Assembly: GCF_900101615.1 (NCBI RefSeq)
Contig: NZ_FMZX01000022.1
Coordinates: forward strand, 1-64,000
Reading direction: 5' to 3'
From: Belnapia rosea
GTDB taxonomy: Bacteria > Pseudomonadota > Alphaproteobacteria > Acetobacterales > Acetobacteraceae
Length of the DNA: 64,000 bases
Of the stretch, positions 45,706-54,402 are shown piece after piece (position 1 is the first letter of the stretch; every line of letters starts with the position of its first letter). The position numbers were made by a program, and so were the translations under genes. The notes below the pieces were generated by a model. That model was not told the DNA's origin. It worked only from the letters and a program-made list of their open reading frames with translations, and did no database searches.

Positions 45706-46439
45706 GGCCCCGGCATCCCCGGCGCGGCGGCCCCGCGCCCCTTCAGCGCGCCGAGGTAGTGGCGATGCACCGCGCGCAGGCTGCGGACCAATTCGGCCAC
45801 GGCGCTGTCCTGCCGCCCAGCGCGCAGGTGGCGCAGGAGCCGCCGGCGGGAGGCGATGACGTCCATCTCGGTCACCGGCCCGACGCGCTGGGCGAATTCG
45901 CGCAGGATGTCGAGCAGCGCCTTCATCACCACCACCAGCACCGTATTGCCGGTCAGGGTGGCGAGCAATTCGTGGAAGCGGATGTTCAGCGTCACCTTGG
46001 CGCCATTGTCGCCGGCCTCGGTGGCCCGCTCGGCGGCGGCGACGTTGTCCTCGAGCAGCGCGAGCCCGGCCTCGTCGAGCCTGCCGCAGACGAGGCGCAG
46101 CACGGCGGTCTCGATCTCGAGCCGCGCCTCGGTCAGTTCCGCCAGCGAGATACCGCCGACATAGAACATGCCGCGCATCGCCTCGGCCACCGCCTCGGGC
46201 CGCCCGCCCGAGACGAAGACGCCCCCGGTCGCCCCCTTGCGGAGATGCAGCAGCCCGACCGATTCCATCGAGCGCAGCGCCTCGCGCACCGCATGGCGGC
46301 TGACCGCGAAGGCCTGGGCGAGTTCGCGCTCATTCGGCAGGCGGTCGCCGGCGCGCAGGTCACCGCGGCGGATCCGTTCGGTGATCTGGCTCGATATCGC
46401 CTCGAAGGCGCGCTGCGTCTTGACTTCGGTCAGTCGCAT
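45702..46439 (-). CDS. GntR-family regulator, FCD (FadR) subfamily
   Basis: About 245 residues from ATG 46439; an upstream in-frame start at 46487 would overlap the proposed operator. The N-terminal winged helix is LRAGDRLPNERELAQAF and VSRHAVREALRSMESVGLL (about residues 25-65). The C-terminal all-helical FCD domain keeps the metal-ligand-type LNIRFHELLATLTGN. Such proteins usually repress catabolic operons and respond to organic acids. It leads a minus-strand run of up to ten genes and has a matching operator-like site 44 bases upstream and another at 21785. Confidence 0.92.
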   Translation of the reverse strand: MRLTEVKTQRAFEAISSQITERIRRGDLRAGDRLPNERELAQAFAVSRHAVREALRSMESVGLLHLRKGATGGVFVSGGRPEAVAEAMRGMFYVGGISLAELTEARLEIETAVLRLVCGRLDEAGLALLEDNVAAAERATEAGDNGAKVTLNIRFHELLATLTGNTVLVVVMKALLDILREFAQRVGPVTEMDVIASRRRLLRHLRAGRQDSAVAELVRSLRAVHRHYLGALKGRGAAAPGMPGP

Positions 46440-46482
46440 CGACGTCCGCCCATTACGCCGCGACGCCGCCATGGGCGCCGCA

Positions 46483-46501
46483 GTCAATCATTGGGGCAAT
46501 C
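46483..46501. promoter_or_regulatory. Candidate GntR autoregulatory operator
   Basis: GTCAATCATTGGGGCAATC contains ATTGG-G-GCAAT, nearly the palindrome ATTGG-N-CCAAT. It lies 44 bases upstream of the gntR start and shares 11 of 12 leading bases with the site at 21785, and both are followed by CACGCGGC copies. Confidence 0.5.
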
Positions 46502-46545
46502 AGGATCGCACGCGGCCCGGCACGCGGCAAGGGGCGTGGCGGCGG

Positions 46546-47529
46546 CTATTCCGGGCGGATGTCAGCACGTCGGACCAGCTCCGCCCAGCGGTTGCGCTCG
46601 CGCTGCATGTAGGCGCCGGCTTGTTCCGGGCTTAGATCCGTGCGCGGCTCGGCGCCAATGGAGAGGTAGTAGCGGCGCGCCTCCTCGGTCCGCGCCACCC
46701 GCGCGGTCTCTGCGTGCAGCCTGGCGACGATCTCGCCCGGCAGGCCGGCCGGCCCGACCAGCGCGATCCAGGAGAGCACCTCGTAGCCGGGCACGCCAGC
46801 CTCGGCGATGGTCGGCACCTCAGGCAGCACCGCGCTGCGCGCGGTGCCGGTGACGCCGAGGGCGCGCAGCCGCCCGGCGCGGATCGCCTCGACCGCCGGC
46901 GGCAGGTTGCTGAACATCATCTCGACATGGCCGCCCATCACGTCCGACAGCGCCGGGCCGGTGCCGCGATAGGGCACGTGCGTCATCTGCACGCCGGCGG
47001 TCACGTTGAACATCTCGCCTGAGAGATGCTGCGACTGCCCGATCCCCGCCGAGGCGAAGCGCAGCACGCCTGGCCGCGCCCTGGCCAGCGCCACCAGCTC
47101 GGCGACGTTGCGCGCCGGCACCACGGGATTGACCACCAGCACGTTCGGATAGACGGCTACCAGCGAGATCGGCGCGAGGTCGCGCGCGGCGTCGTAGGGC
47201 AGGTGCGGATAGAGGCCGGGATTGATGCCCAGCGGGCCGATATTGCCCATCAGCAGCGTGTGCCCGTCCGGCGCCGCGCGCGCGACATGCTCGGTGCCGA
47301 CGATGCCGCCCCCGCCCGGCCGATGGTCCATCACGAAGGGCTGCCCCCAGGCCTGCTGCATGGCGTCGCCGATCAGCCGCACGAAGCCGTCGGTCAGCCC
47401 CCCGGGCGCCGAGGGAATGACGACGCGCACCACGCGCAAGGGATAGGCGGCTTCTGTCTGAGCAGCGCCGGCGTGCCCGCCCGCAAGGCCGGGCATGGAC
47501 AGCAGGACCGCGCGTCGTGAAGGATGCAT
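46546..47529 (-). CDS. Bug/TctC-type periplasmic receptor
   Basis: About 327 residues from ATG 47529. A short signal HPSRRAVLLSMPGLAGGHAG ends near GAAQ. VVIPSAPGGLTDGFVR and GQPFVMDHRPGGGG are divergent first and second motifs; PDGHT is kept. Its promoter region (47530-47645) is shared divergently with a CoA-transferase gene, suggesting coordinated uptake and activation. It ends 106 bases before gntR. Confidence 0.92.
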   Translation of the reverse strand: MHPSRRAVLLSMPGLAGGHAGAAQTEAAYPLRVVRVVIPSAPGGLTDGFVRLIGDAMQQAWGQPFVMDHRPGGGGIVGTEHVARAAPDGHTLLMGNIGPLGINPGLYPHLPYDAARDLAPISLVAVYPNVLVVNPVVPARNVAELVALARARPGVLRFASAGIGQSQHLSGEMFNVTAGVQMTHVPYRGTGPALSDVMGGHVEMMFSNLPPAVEAIRAGRLRALGVTGTARSAVLPEVPTIAEAGVPGYEVLSWIALVGPAGLPGEIVARLHAETARVARTEEARRYYLSIGAEPRTDLSPEQAGAYMQRERNRWAELVRRADIRPE

Positions 47530-47645
47530 GGCAGGTTTCCTCTCGACATTGGCTGGCGCGTCGCGCACCGCGCCTGCACACTAGGGATCCCGGCGCGCGC
47601 GCGTCCAGCGTCGCCTCCGGCCTGCATTAGGGGAAGGAAACCTCC

Positions 47646-48869
47646 ATGGCCGCTGCGGCTCTCGACGGTATTCGCGTGCTCGATCTTTCCTCGGTCCTGA
47701 TGGGGCCCACCGCCGCGCTGATCCTCGGTGACATGGGCGCCGACGTCATCAAGGTCGAGCCGCCCGAGGGCGATTCCGTGCGCGGCATCGGGCCGATGCG
47801 GAACCCCGGCATGGGGCCGCTCTTCCTCAACGCCAACCGCAACAAGCGCAGCCTCGTGCTCGACCTCAAGCGCGCGGAAGGCCGGGCCGCGCTGCTGCGC
47901 CTCGCGCGGCGCGCCGACGTGCTGATCACCAACATCCGCCCCGCGGCGATGGCGCGGCTCGGCCTCGGCGCCGAGGCGGTGCGCGCGGTCAATCCGCGCC
48001 TCATCTATGTCGCTGCCGTCGGCTTCGGCCAGGACGGCCCCTATGCCGCGCGCCCGGCCTTCGACGACCTGATCCAGGGCATCGCCTCGGTCCCCTCGCT
48101 GATCGCGCAGGCGGGGGATGGTGTGCCGCGATACATCCCGCTCGCCATCATGGACCGCCATGTCGGCGCCACCGTCGCCAATGCCGCGCTCGGCGCCCTG
48201 GTGCATCGCGGCCGCACCGGCGAAGGCCAGGCGATCGAGGTGCCGATGTTCGAGACCGTCATCCAGCTCGTGCTCGGCGACCACATGGGCGGCCTCGCCT
48301 ACGACCCGCCGGTCGGCCCGCCGGGCTATCCGCGTTCCCTCGCGCCCGAGCGCCACCCCTACGCGACGACCGACGGCTATGTCTGCGCCATGGTCTATAC
48401 CGACCGCCACTGGCGCAGCTTCTTCGAGCTGGTCGGCCGGCCCGAGGTGATGGAGCGCGACCCGCGCTTCGCCAGCCTGACCAGCCGCACCATCCATGCG
48501 CGCGAGATCCACGCCATGCTCGAGGATGAGCTGCGCCACCGCAGCACCGCCGAGTGGCTGGCCGCCTTCGAGCGCGTGGACATCCCGGCGACGCCGCTCA
48601 ACACGCTCGAGACGCTGCTCGAGGACCCGCACCTCAGGCAGGTCGGCATGTTCCGCTGGACCGACCACCCGAGCGAGGGGCGCGTGCGCGCCACGCGCCC
48701 GCCCGCCGCCAACTGGAGCGCGACGCCCCCGGCGATCCGCCGTCACGCGCCGCGCCTCGGCGAGCACAGCGCGGAGCTGCTCGCCGAGCTCGGCTACACG
48801 GAGGAGGAGATCGCCGCCCTCGCCGAGGCCGGCGTCACCCGCCTCGCGGCGCCTGCCGGCGCGCCTTGA
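47646..48869 (+). CDS. Family III CoA-transferase
   Basis: A 407-residue CaiB/BaiF-family protein preceded by AGGGGAAGGA. IRVLDLSSVLMGPTAALILG, MGADVIKVEPPEGDSVR, NANRNKRSLVLDLKR and the candidate Asp in PLAIMDRHVGATV are present. It is the only plus-strand gene between 32985 and 59302. It is divergent from a Bug gene and its last 35 bases overlap, tail to tail, the end of an enoyl-CoA hydratase-family gene. Confidence 0.9.
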   Translation: MAAAALDGIRVLDLSSVLMGPTAALILGDMGADVIKVEPPEGDSVRGIGPMRNPGMGPLFLNANRNKRSLVLDLKRAEGRAALLRLARRADVLITNIRPAAMARLGLGAEAVRAVNPRLIYVAAVGFGQDGPYAARPAFDDLIQGIASVPSLIAQAGDGVPRYIPLAIMDRHVGATVANAALGALVHRGRTGEGQAIEVPMFETVIQLVLGDHMGGLAYDPPVGPPGYPRSLAPERHPYATTDGYVCAMVYTDRHWRSFFELVGRPEVMERDPRFASLTSRTIHAREIHAMLEDELRHRSTAEWLAAFERVDIPATPLNTLETLLEDPHLRQVGMFRWTDHPSEGRVRATRPPAANWSATPPAIRRHAPRLGEHSAELLAELGYTEEEIAALAEAGVTRLAAPAGAP

Positions 48870-49632
48870 AGGCGCGCACGCGATCGGCGAAGTCGGGCAT
48901 GTCCTCGAGCACCGCCATGTGCGAGGACACCATGTCGAGATGCGCGCGCAGCTCCATCCGCATCCCCTGCTGCACCGCGCGCTTGGTGAAGCGGATGGCG
49001 GCGGCGGGCTGGCGGGCGATGCGCGCGGCGAGTTCGCGCGCCTCGGCCAGCGCCTGCCCGTCGGCCACGGCGCGGTTGACCAGGCCGATGCGCTCCGCCT
49101 CCTCCCCGGTGATGGCATCGCCGGTCCACAGCAGTTCCAGCGCCTTCGGCACGCCGACCAGGCGCGGCAGGAACCAGCTGCCGCCATCGCCCGGCATCAG
49201 CCCCATGGCGATGTAGCTTTCGGCCAGCAGCACGCCGCGATCGGCGATCCTGATGTCGCACATCAGCGCCATGTCGAGCCCGGCGCCGCGCGCCGTGCCG
49301 TTGAGCGCGGCGATCACCGGGCGGTCGATGCGCTCGAGCGTCAGCGCGATCGGGTGCACGCTGTCCCACAGGAAGCCCTTGCGTTCCTCCGAGGAGGCAT
49401 CGAGGAACGATTCCAGCTCGTCCATCTCGCCGCCGGCGCAGAAGGCGCGGCCCGCCCCGGTCACCACCAGGGCGCGGATGGCGCCGTCGCGCTCGACGCG
49501 GTCGAGGCATTCGCGCCAGCGCAGCAGCATCGGCCGGTTGAAGGCGTTGAAGCGTTCGGGGCGATTGAGGGTGAGCGTCGCCACCCCGCTCGCCGCATCC
49601 ACATCGAACAGTATCGGGTCCTTGTCGTCCAC
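48835..49632 (-). CDS. Enoyl-CoA hydratase/isomerase family protein
   Basis: A 265-residue crotonase-fold protein from GTG 49632, chosen because AAGGAG lies about 8 bases upstream and the start is adjacent to the SDR stop. Oxyanion loop FCAGGEMDEL; hydratase Glu sites are altered (GARGAGLDMALMCD; MGLMPGDGGSWFLPRLVG), the Asp-Gly-Gly pattern being usual in PaaG-like isomerases. It is the last gene of the minus-strand operon and overlaps the convergent CoA-transferase by 35 bases. Confidence 0.88.
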   Translation of the reverse strand: MDDKDPILFDVDAASGVATLTLNRPERFNAFNRPMLLRWRECLDRVERDGAIRALVVTGAGRAFCAGGEMDELESFLDASSEERKGFLWDSVHPIALTLERIDRPVIAALNGTARGAGLDMALMCDIRIADRGVLLAESYIAMGLMPGDGGSWFLPRLVGVPKALELLWTGDAITGEEAERIGLVNRAVADGQALAEARELAARIARQPAAAIRFTKRAVQQGMRMELRAHLDMVSSHMAVLEDMPDFADRVRAFKARRQAPRGG

Positions 49633-49636
49633 GCTC

Positions 49637-50530
49637 TCACTCCTTCGGCGCCGGGGCGGCGCCATGCGGGATCCTGAAATAGTCGGGCCGGCCGATCGGC
49701 CAGGGGTCGCCCCAGAGCTGCTGCCCGCCATCCACCGTGACCACCTCGCCGGTGACGAACTTGCCCGATGGCGCGGCGAGGTAGCAGCACGCCTCGGCGA
49801 TGTCCTGCGCGTCGCCGGCGCGCAGCATCGGGTTGGATTCGTAGAAGGTCGCGCTGCCTTCCGGCGGATAGAGGCTGAAGGCCGTGGTCTCGACGCAGCC
49901 GGGCGCGACGCAGTTCACCCGGATGCGGTGCGGCGCCCATTCCACCGCGACGCTTTTCGAGACATAGACCACGCCCGCGCGCGCGGCGCAGGTATGGGCG
50001 ATGCCGGGCATGCCGCGCCAGATGTCGGCGACGATGTTGACGATGGCGCCGGGCCGCTTGGCCGCCACCCAGGCGCGCGCGGCCGCCTGCATCATGTACC
50101 AGGTGCCGTTGAGGTTGGTGTCGATGACCGCGTTCCAGCCCTTGGGCGTGTAGTCGAGCGCGGCCTGCGGGAACTGCCCGCCGGCATTGTTCACCAGCAG
50201 GTCGAGCCCGCCCGCCTCGGCCCAGACGCGCTCGATCAGCGCCTGCACCTGGTCGGGGTCGCGGATGCTCATCGGCACCGCGATCACCTCGGCGCCGAGG
50301 CCGCGCAGCAGCGCCGCGGCGGCCTCCAGCCGCGCCGGATCGCGCCCGCAGATCGCCAGCCGCGCGCCGAGCCGCGCGAACAGCGCCGCCACCGCCTTGC
50401 CGAGCCCGCTGCCGGCGCCCGAGACCAGCACCGTCTGCCCGGCGAACAGCCCCGGACGGAACACCGTCGGCTGCGCCAGCAGCTCCGCGTCGTCGAAGCC
50501 GTAGCGCCTCGGTGTGGCGGAACTCTCCAT
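49637..50530 (-). CDS. SDR oxidoreductase, trans-2-enoyl-CoA reductase (PECR)-like
   Basis: A 297-residue short-chain dehydrogenase from ATG 50530, preferred over 50536 and 50545 because GAGGAG is then 7 bases upstream. Cofactor motif GAGSGLG is at about residues 37-43 and LLVNNAGGQFP is intact. The usual YxxxK is replaced by AARAGVVYVSKSVAVEWAP, with no Tyr four residues before the Lys; this matches peroxisomal trans-2-enoyl-CoA reductase and dienoyl-CoA reductases. It probably reduces an enoyl-CoA with NADPH. Four bases before the hydratase-family gene, 11 after a Bug gene. Confidence 0.83.
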   Translation of the reverse strand: MESSATPRRYGFDDAELLAQPTVFRPGLFAGQTVLVSGAGSGLGKAVAALFARLGARLAICGRDPARLEAAAALLRGLGAEVIAVPMSIRDPDQVQALIERVWAEAGGLDLLVNNAGGQFPQAALDYTPKGWNAVIDTNLNGTWYMMQAAARAWVAAKRPGAIVNIVADIWRGMPGIAHTCAARAGVVYVSKSVAVEWAPHRIRVNCVAPGCVETTAFSLYPPEGSATFYESNPMLRAGDAQDIAEACCYLAAPSGKFVTGEVVTVDGGQQLWGDPWPIGRPDYFRIPHGAAPAPKE

Positions 50531-50541
50531 GCCCATGCTCC

Positions 50542-51519
50542 TCATTCGACCCTCGCGCCCGAGATGCGGACCATCTCCTGCCAGCGCGGCAATTCGCTCT
50601 GGATGAAGGCGCGCGTTTCCTCCGGCGTGCTGGAGCGCCAGCGCGCCCCCACCTCGATCGCCCGGCGCGCCATCTCGGGGCCCGCCGTCAGCTCGCGCAC
50701 CAGCTCGGCCAGGCGCGCGACGATGCGCGGCGGCGTGCCGGCGGGGAAGCTCCAGGTGCTCCAGGGCATGATGACGAAATCCGGCACGCCGGCCTCGGCC
50801 ATGGTCGGCACATCGGGCAGGGTGGGCCAGCGCTGATCAGCGGTGATGGCGAGCGCGCGCACCTTGCCCTCCTGGATCAGCGGCATGTAGGAGGCGAGCC
50901 CGTCGATGGCGAAGTGGATGTCGCCCGCGAGCATCGCCGGGATGGTCTGGGCGGCGCCGCGGAAGGGCACATGGGTGGCCTCGATCCCGTTGCGCGCGGC
51001 GAACAGCGCCCCCGACAGGTGGATCGTCGTGCCCACCCCCGAGGAGCCATAGGAAATGCCGCCCGGCCGCGCCTTCGCCCAGGCGACGAACTCGGCAAGC
51101 GTCCGCGCCGGCACATGCTGCGCCGACACCACGGCGACGTTGGGGAAATCCCACACCAGGCTCGCCGGGATCAGGTCGCGGTCCGGGTCGAAGGGCAGCC
51201 GGGCATAGAGGAAGCGGTTGATGGCGTAGATGCTGATCGGCAGCATCGCGATGGTGTGCCCGTCCGGCGCCGATCGCGCGAGCGCCTCGGCGCTGATGTT
51301 GCCGCCCGCGCCGGGCCGGTTCTCCACCACCCAGGCCTGCCCGGTGCGCGCCTGCATGCGTTCGGCGAGGATGCGCGTCAGCACGTCCACCGATCCGCCC
51401 GGCGGGAAGCCGACGATGACGCGCACGGTGCGCGAGGGCCATTCGGCGCCCTGGGCGCGCAGGCCGGGCGCGGCGAGGCTGCCCGCGGCGGCGAGCAGCA
51501 GGCTGCGGCGATGGGTCAC
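50542..51519 (-). CDS. Bug/TctC-type periplasmic receptor
   Basis: A 325-residue receptor whose ATG overlaps the iclR stop (ATGA). The signal THRRSLLLAAAGSLAAPGLR ends near RAQG. VIVGFPPGGSVDVLTR, GQAWVVENRPGAGG and PDGHT are present. Coupling to IclR on one side and the SDR on the other suggests its ligand is degraded by this operon. Confidence 0.92.
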   Translation of the reverse strand: MTHRRSLLLAAAGSLAAPGLRAQGAEWPSRTVRVIVGFPPGGSVDVLTRILAERMQARTGQAWVVENRPGAGGNISAEALARSAPDGHTIAMLPISIYAINRFLYARLPFDPDRDLIPASLVWDFPNVAVVSAQHVPARTLAEFVAWAKARPGGISYGSSGVGTTIHLSGALFAARNGIEATHVPFRGAAQTIPAMLAGDIHFAIDGLASYMPLIQEGKVRALAITADQRWPTLPDVPTMAEAGVPDFVIMPWSTWSFPAGTPPRIVARLAELVRELTAGPEMARRAIEVGARWRSSTPEETRAFIQSELPRWQEMVRISGARVE

Positions 51520-52373
51520 GACGCTCTTGCTCCCTTCGCTTGGCTGGCCGGCTTGCGCCGGTGAGGCACAAGGGTGGCGGGCGGGCCGGCGCCGCGTTCC
51601 GAGGCGCGCGCCGCCGCCTCGCGCAGCAGCGCGGCCAGCCGCGGCATCTCGTGCTCGAAGCGGTCGGCCGGGGCGCCGAGCAGCAGCGCGCGCGAGACCC
51701 CGCCATCGGCGTCGAAGACAGGCGCGGCGCAGCCGGCCGCGCCGCGCACGGTCTCGCCCACGGTCACGCTGATGCCGTCCCGCCGCGTCCGTTCGAGGAT
51801 GCCCCGCAACGCCGCCCGGTCGGTCACGGTCAGCGGCGTCAGCGGGCGCAGCGGCGTCGTTTCCAGGTAGTGCTCGCGGAACGCCTCATCCTGGAAGGCG
51901 AGCAGCAGGCGGCCCGCCGCCGAGCAGTACAGCGGCCGCGTGGAGCCGGGCGGCACCACGTAACGGACCGGCTGGCGGCTGTCGATGCATTCGGCATAGA
52001 CGACGAGCCCGGCCTCGCGGTCGATGGAGGTGAGGATCACCGTTTCGCCGCTGCGCTCGGCAAGCCATTCCATCGCGGCGCGGAGCTGCTCGGGCAGCCG
52101 CCGCGCCGCGAGCATCGCCGCGGCGAGGCGGAAGGCCTCCGGCCCCAGCCGGTAGCACCCTGCGGCGTGCAGCAGGAAGCCTTCTGCCGCGAGAGGCCGC
52201 AGCAGTGCGAGCAGGCTGCTCTTGGGGCTGCCGAGCGCGGCGCTGAGTTCCGCCAGCGGCAGCCCCTCCGGCGCCGCCGCGACGGCGGCGAAGATGCCGA
52301 GCGTGCGGCCGAGCGCGCGCGGGGGAGCTGCCTCCTCGGCGGCTTCGCGACCATGGGCGCGCGCGGCGGGCAC
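51516..52373 (-). CDS. IclR-family transcriptional regulator
   Basis: About 285 residues from GTG 52373, which avoids overlap with the upstream Bug gene (stop at 52379); an ATG at 52421 is the alternative. N-terminal winged helix: LGIFAAVAAAPEGLPLAELS and SPKSSLLALLRPLAAEGFL. The C-terminal effector domain has PGSTRPLYCSAAGRLLLAF, typical of IclR proteins that sense small organic acids. Located within, not at the head of, the operon, flanked by Bug genes on both sides. Confidence 0.9.
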   Translation of the reverse strand: MPAARAHGREAAEEAAPPRALGRTLGIFAAVAAAPEGLPLAELSAALGSPKSSLLALLRPLAAEGFLLHAAGCYRLGPEAFRLAAAMLAARRLPEQLRAAMEWLAERSGETVILTSIDREAGLVVYAECIDSRQPVRYVVPPGSTRPLYCSAAGRLLLAFQDEAFREHYLETTPLRPLTPLTVTDRAALRGILERTRRDGISVTVGETVRGAAGCAAPVFDADGGVSRALLLGAPADRFEHEMPRLAALLREAAARASERGAGPPATLVPHRRKPASQAKGARAS

Positions 52374-52378
52374 CTTGC

Positions 52379-53359
52379 CTATTCGATCCGCAGCCCGGTG
52401 GCGCGGATGATGGGTTCCCATTTGGCACGCTCACTGCGGATGAAGTCGGCTGTGCGCGCCGGCGTGCTGCCGGGCACCGGCTCAACCGAGACGCTGCGGA
52501 GGAAGGCTTGGAATTCGGGTTCCGCCGCCGCTTCGGCGGAGGCTTCGGCAAGCCGCGCGACCACCGGCGCGGGCGTGCCCGCGGGTGCCAGCAGGGCGTT
52601 GTAGGTGTTGGCGAGCATGCCGGGCACGCCCTGCTCGATCGCGGTCGGCACCTCGGGCGCGGCGGCCGAGCGCTGTTCGGTGAAGGCGGCAAGGATGCGG
52701 AGACGTCCGGCGCGGTGGTGCTCGAGCGTGGTGGCGAAGGTTTCGACCACCGCCGGCACATGCCCGGCAATGGCATCCTGCACCGCGGGGCCGCCGCCGC
52801 GGTAATGCACCAGGTTGGCGCGTAGCCCGCCCGCCTGGCGCAGCAGCAGCTCGGCCGCGAAATGCGCGATGCCGCCATTGCCGGAGGTGGCAATCGCGAT
52901 CCCCCCGCTGGCGGCGCGGATCCGGCCGAGCACCTCGGGCAGATCGGCCGCGAAGGTGGGATGGGCGCCGATCACCATCGGCACCACGCCGATGAGCGCC
53001 AGCGGCGCGTAGTCGGTCACCGGGTCGAAGCCGGGTCGCACCGCCAAGCTGGCATAGATGGCGTGGCTCGAGGAGGTGGCGAGCATCAGCGTGTAGCCGT
53101 CCGGCCGCGCGCGCGCCGCCTCGACCGAGGCGATCGCGCCGCTCGCGCCGGAGCGGTTCTCCACCACCACGGGCTGGCCGAGCACGGCGCCGAGCCGGTC
53201 GGCGAAGCGGCGGCCGACGATGTCGGTCGGCCCCCCGGCGGCGAAGCCGATCAGCATGCGCATGGGTCGGTCGGGAAAGGCCGCCTGCGCCCGCACTGGC
53301 AGGGGCAGCCCGGCCGTGGCGAAGGCAAGGGGCAGTCCCAGCACGTTGCGGCGGTTCAT
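52379..53359 (-). CDS. Bug/TctC-type receptor, tandem array member 1
   Basis: About 326 residues from ATG 53359. Signal NRRNVLGLPLAFATAGLPLP, cleavage near VRAQ. MLIGFAAGGPTDIVGRRFAD, GQPVVVENRSGASG and PDGYT are present. First of four consecutive paralogs read in the same direction, all ending in ...GLRIE. It shares IVGRRFADRLGAVLGQPVVV with array member 4, its closest relative here. It ends 5 bases before iclR. Confidence 0.92.
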   Translation of the reverse strand: MNRRNVLGLPLAFATAGLPLPVRAQAAFPDRPMRMLIGFAAGGPTDIVGRRFADRLGAVLGQPVVVENRSGASGAIASVEAARARPDGYTLMLATSSSHAIYASLAVRPGFDPVTDYAPLALIGVVPMVIGAHPTFAADLPEVLGRIRAASGGIAIATSGNGGIAHFAAELLLRQAGGLRANLVHYRGGGPAVQDAIAGHVPAVVETFATTLEHHRAGRLRILAAFTEQRSAAAPEVPTAIEQGVPGMLANTYNALLAPAGTPAPVVARLAEASAEAAAEPEFQAFLRSVSVEPVPGSTPARTADFIRSERAKWEPIIRATGLRIE

Positions 53360-53391
53360 CACCTTGCTCCCCGGTCCTCTGTTGCGCCGCG

Positions 53392-54402
53392 TCACTCGAT
53401 CCGCAGGCCGAGCGCGCGGATGACGGGCGTCCACTTGTCGTATTCCGAACGGATGAACGCCATGGTCGCCTCCGGCGCCGGGTCGGGCACCGGCTCCGCC
53501 GAGAGGCCGCGCAGGAAGGCGCGGAATTCCTCGGTCTGCGTCACCGCGCGCATCGCGCCGTTGAGGCGCGCCAGCACATCCGCCGGCGTGCCGGCGGGGG
53601 CGAGGAAGGCGGCATAGGTGTTGGCGACCGCGCCGGGCACGCCGGCCTCGATGGCGGTCGGCACTTCCGGCGCCATCGCCGAGCGCCCTTCGGACATCAC
53701 GCACCGGATCCGCAGCCGCCCGTCGCGATGATGGGCGAGCATGGGCGCGAAGGTGTCCACCACCACCGGCACATGGCCGGCGATGCAGTCCTGAACCGCC
53801 GGGCCGGCGCCGCGATAGGGGATGTGTTCCATCCGCAGCCCGCCCGCCTCGCGCAGCAGCAGCTCCATGCCGAGTTGCATGACGCTGCCCGCCCCGCCGG
53901 TGCCATAGGCGAAGCGGCCCGGCGCCGCGCGCACCATCGTCAGCAGCGCTACCAGGCTGTCCGGCGGCACGGCGGGGTGCACGGCGATCACCGTGGGGGA
54001 GACGGTGATGACGCCGATGCCGGCGAAATCCGCCACCGGGTCATAGGGCGGCCGCGCCACCAGCTGCGGATAGACCGCATGGGCCGAGGAGGCGGTGACC
54101 AGCAGCGTGTAGCCATCGGGCCGCGCCCGCGCCACATCGGCCCCGGCGACGGTGCCGCTGGCGCCGGGGCGGTTCTCCACCACCACCGGCTGGCCGAGCG
54201 CGGCGCCGAGCCCCTCGGCGAGCCGCCGTGCATAGAGGTCGGTCGGCCCGCCGGCGGCATAGCCCACCACCACGCGGATCGGCCGCTCGGGGAAGGCGGC
54301 GGCCCGCGCGCCCCCGAAGGGCAGGGCGCCGGCCGCCAGCGCCGCAAGTCCCAGAACGCCGCGCCGCCCCGCCCCGGCGCCCGACGCCGTGCCCGCCATC
54401 AT
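53392..54402 (-). CDS. Bug/TctC-type receptor, tandem array member 2
   Basis: About 336 residues from ATG 54402 (a second ATG follows immediately at 54399). The signal region GRRGVLGLAALAAGALPFGG ends near ARAA. VVVGYAAGGPTDLYAR, GQPVVVENRPGASG, PDGYT and PYRGAGPAVQDCIAGHVP are conserved with the array. The start overlaps the stop of member 3 in an ATGATGA arrangement, giving translational coupling. Confidence 0.92.
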   Translation of the reverse strand: MMAGTASGAGAGRRGVLGLAALAAGALPFGGARAAAFPERPIRVVVGYAAGGPTDLYARRLAEGLGAALGQPVVVENRPGASGTVAGADVARARPDGYTLLVTASSAHAVYPQLVARPPYDPVADFAGIGVITVSPTVIAVHPAVPPDSLVALLTMVRAAPGRFAYGTGGAGSVMQLGMELLLREAGGLRMEHIPYRGAGPAVQDCIAGHVPVVVDTFAPMLAHHRDGRLRIRCVMSEGRSAMAPEVPTAIEAGVPGAVANTYAAFLAPAGTPADVLARLNGAMRAVTQTEEFRAFLRGLSAEPVPDPAPEATMAFIRSEYDKWTPVIRALGLRIE

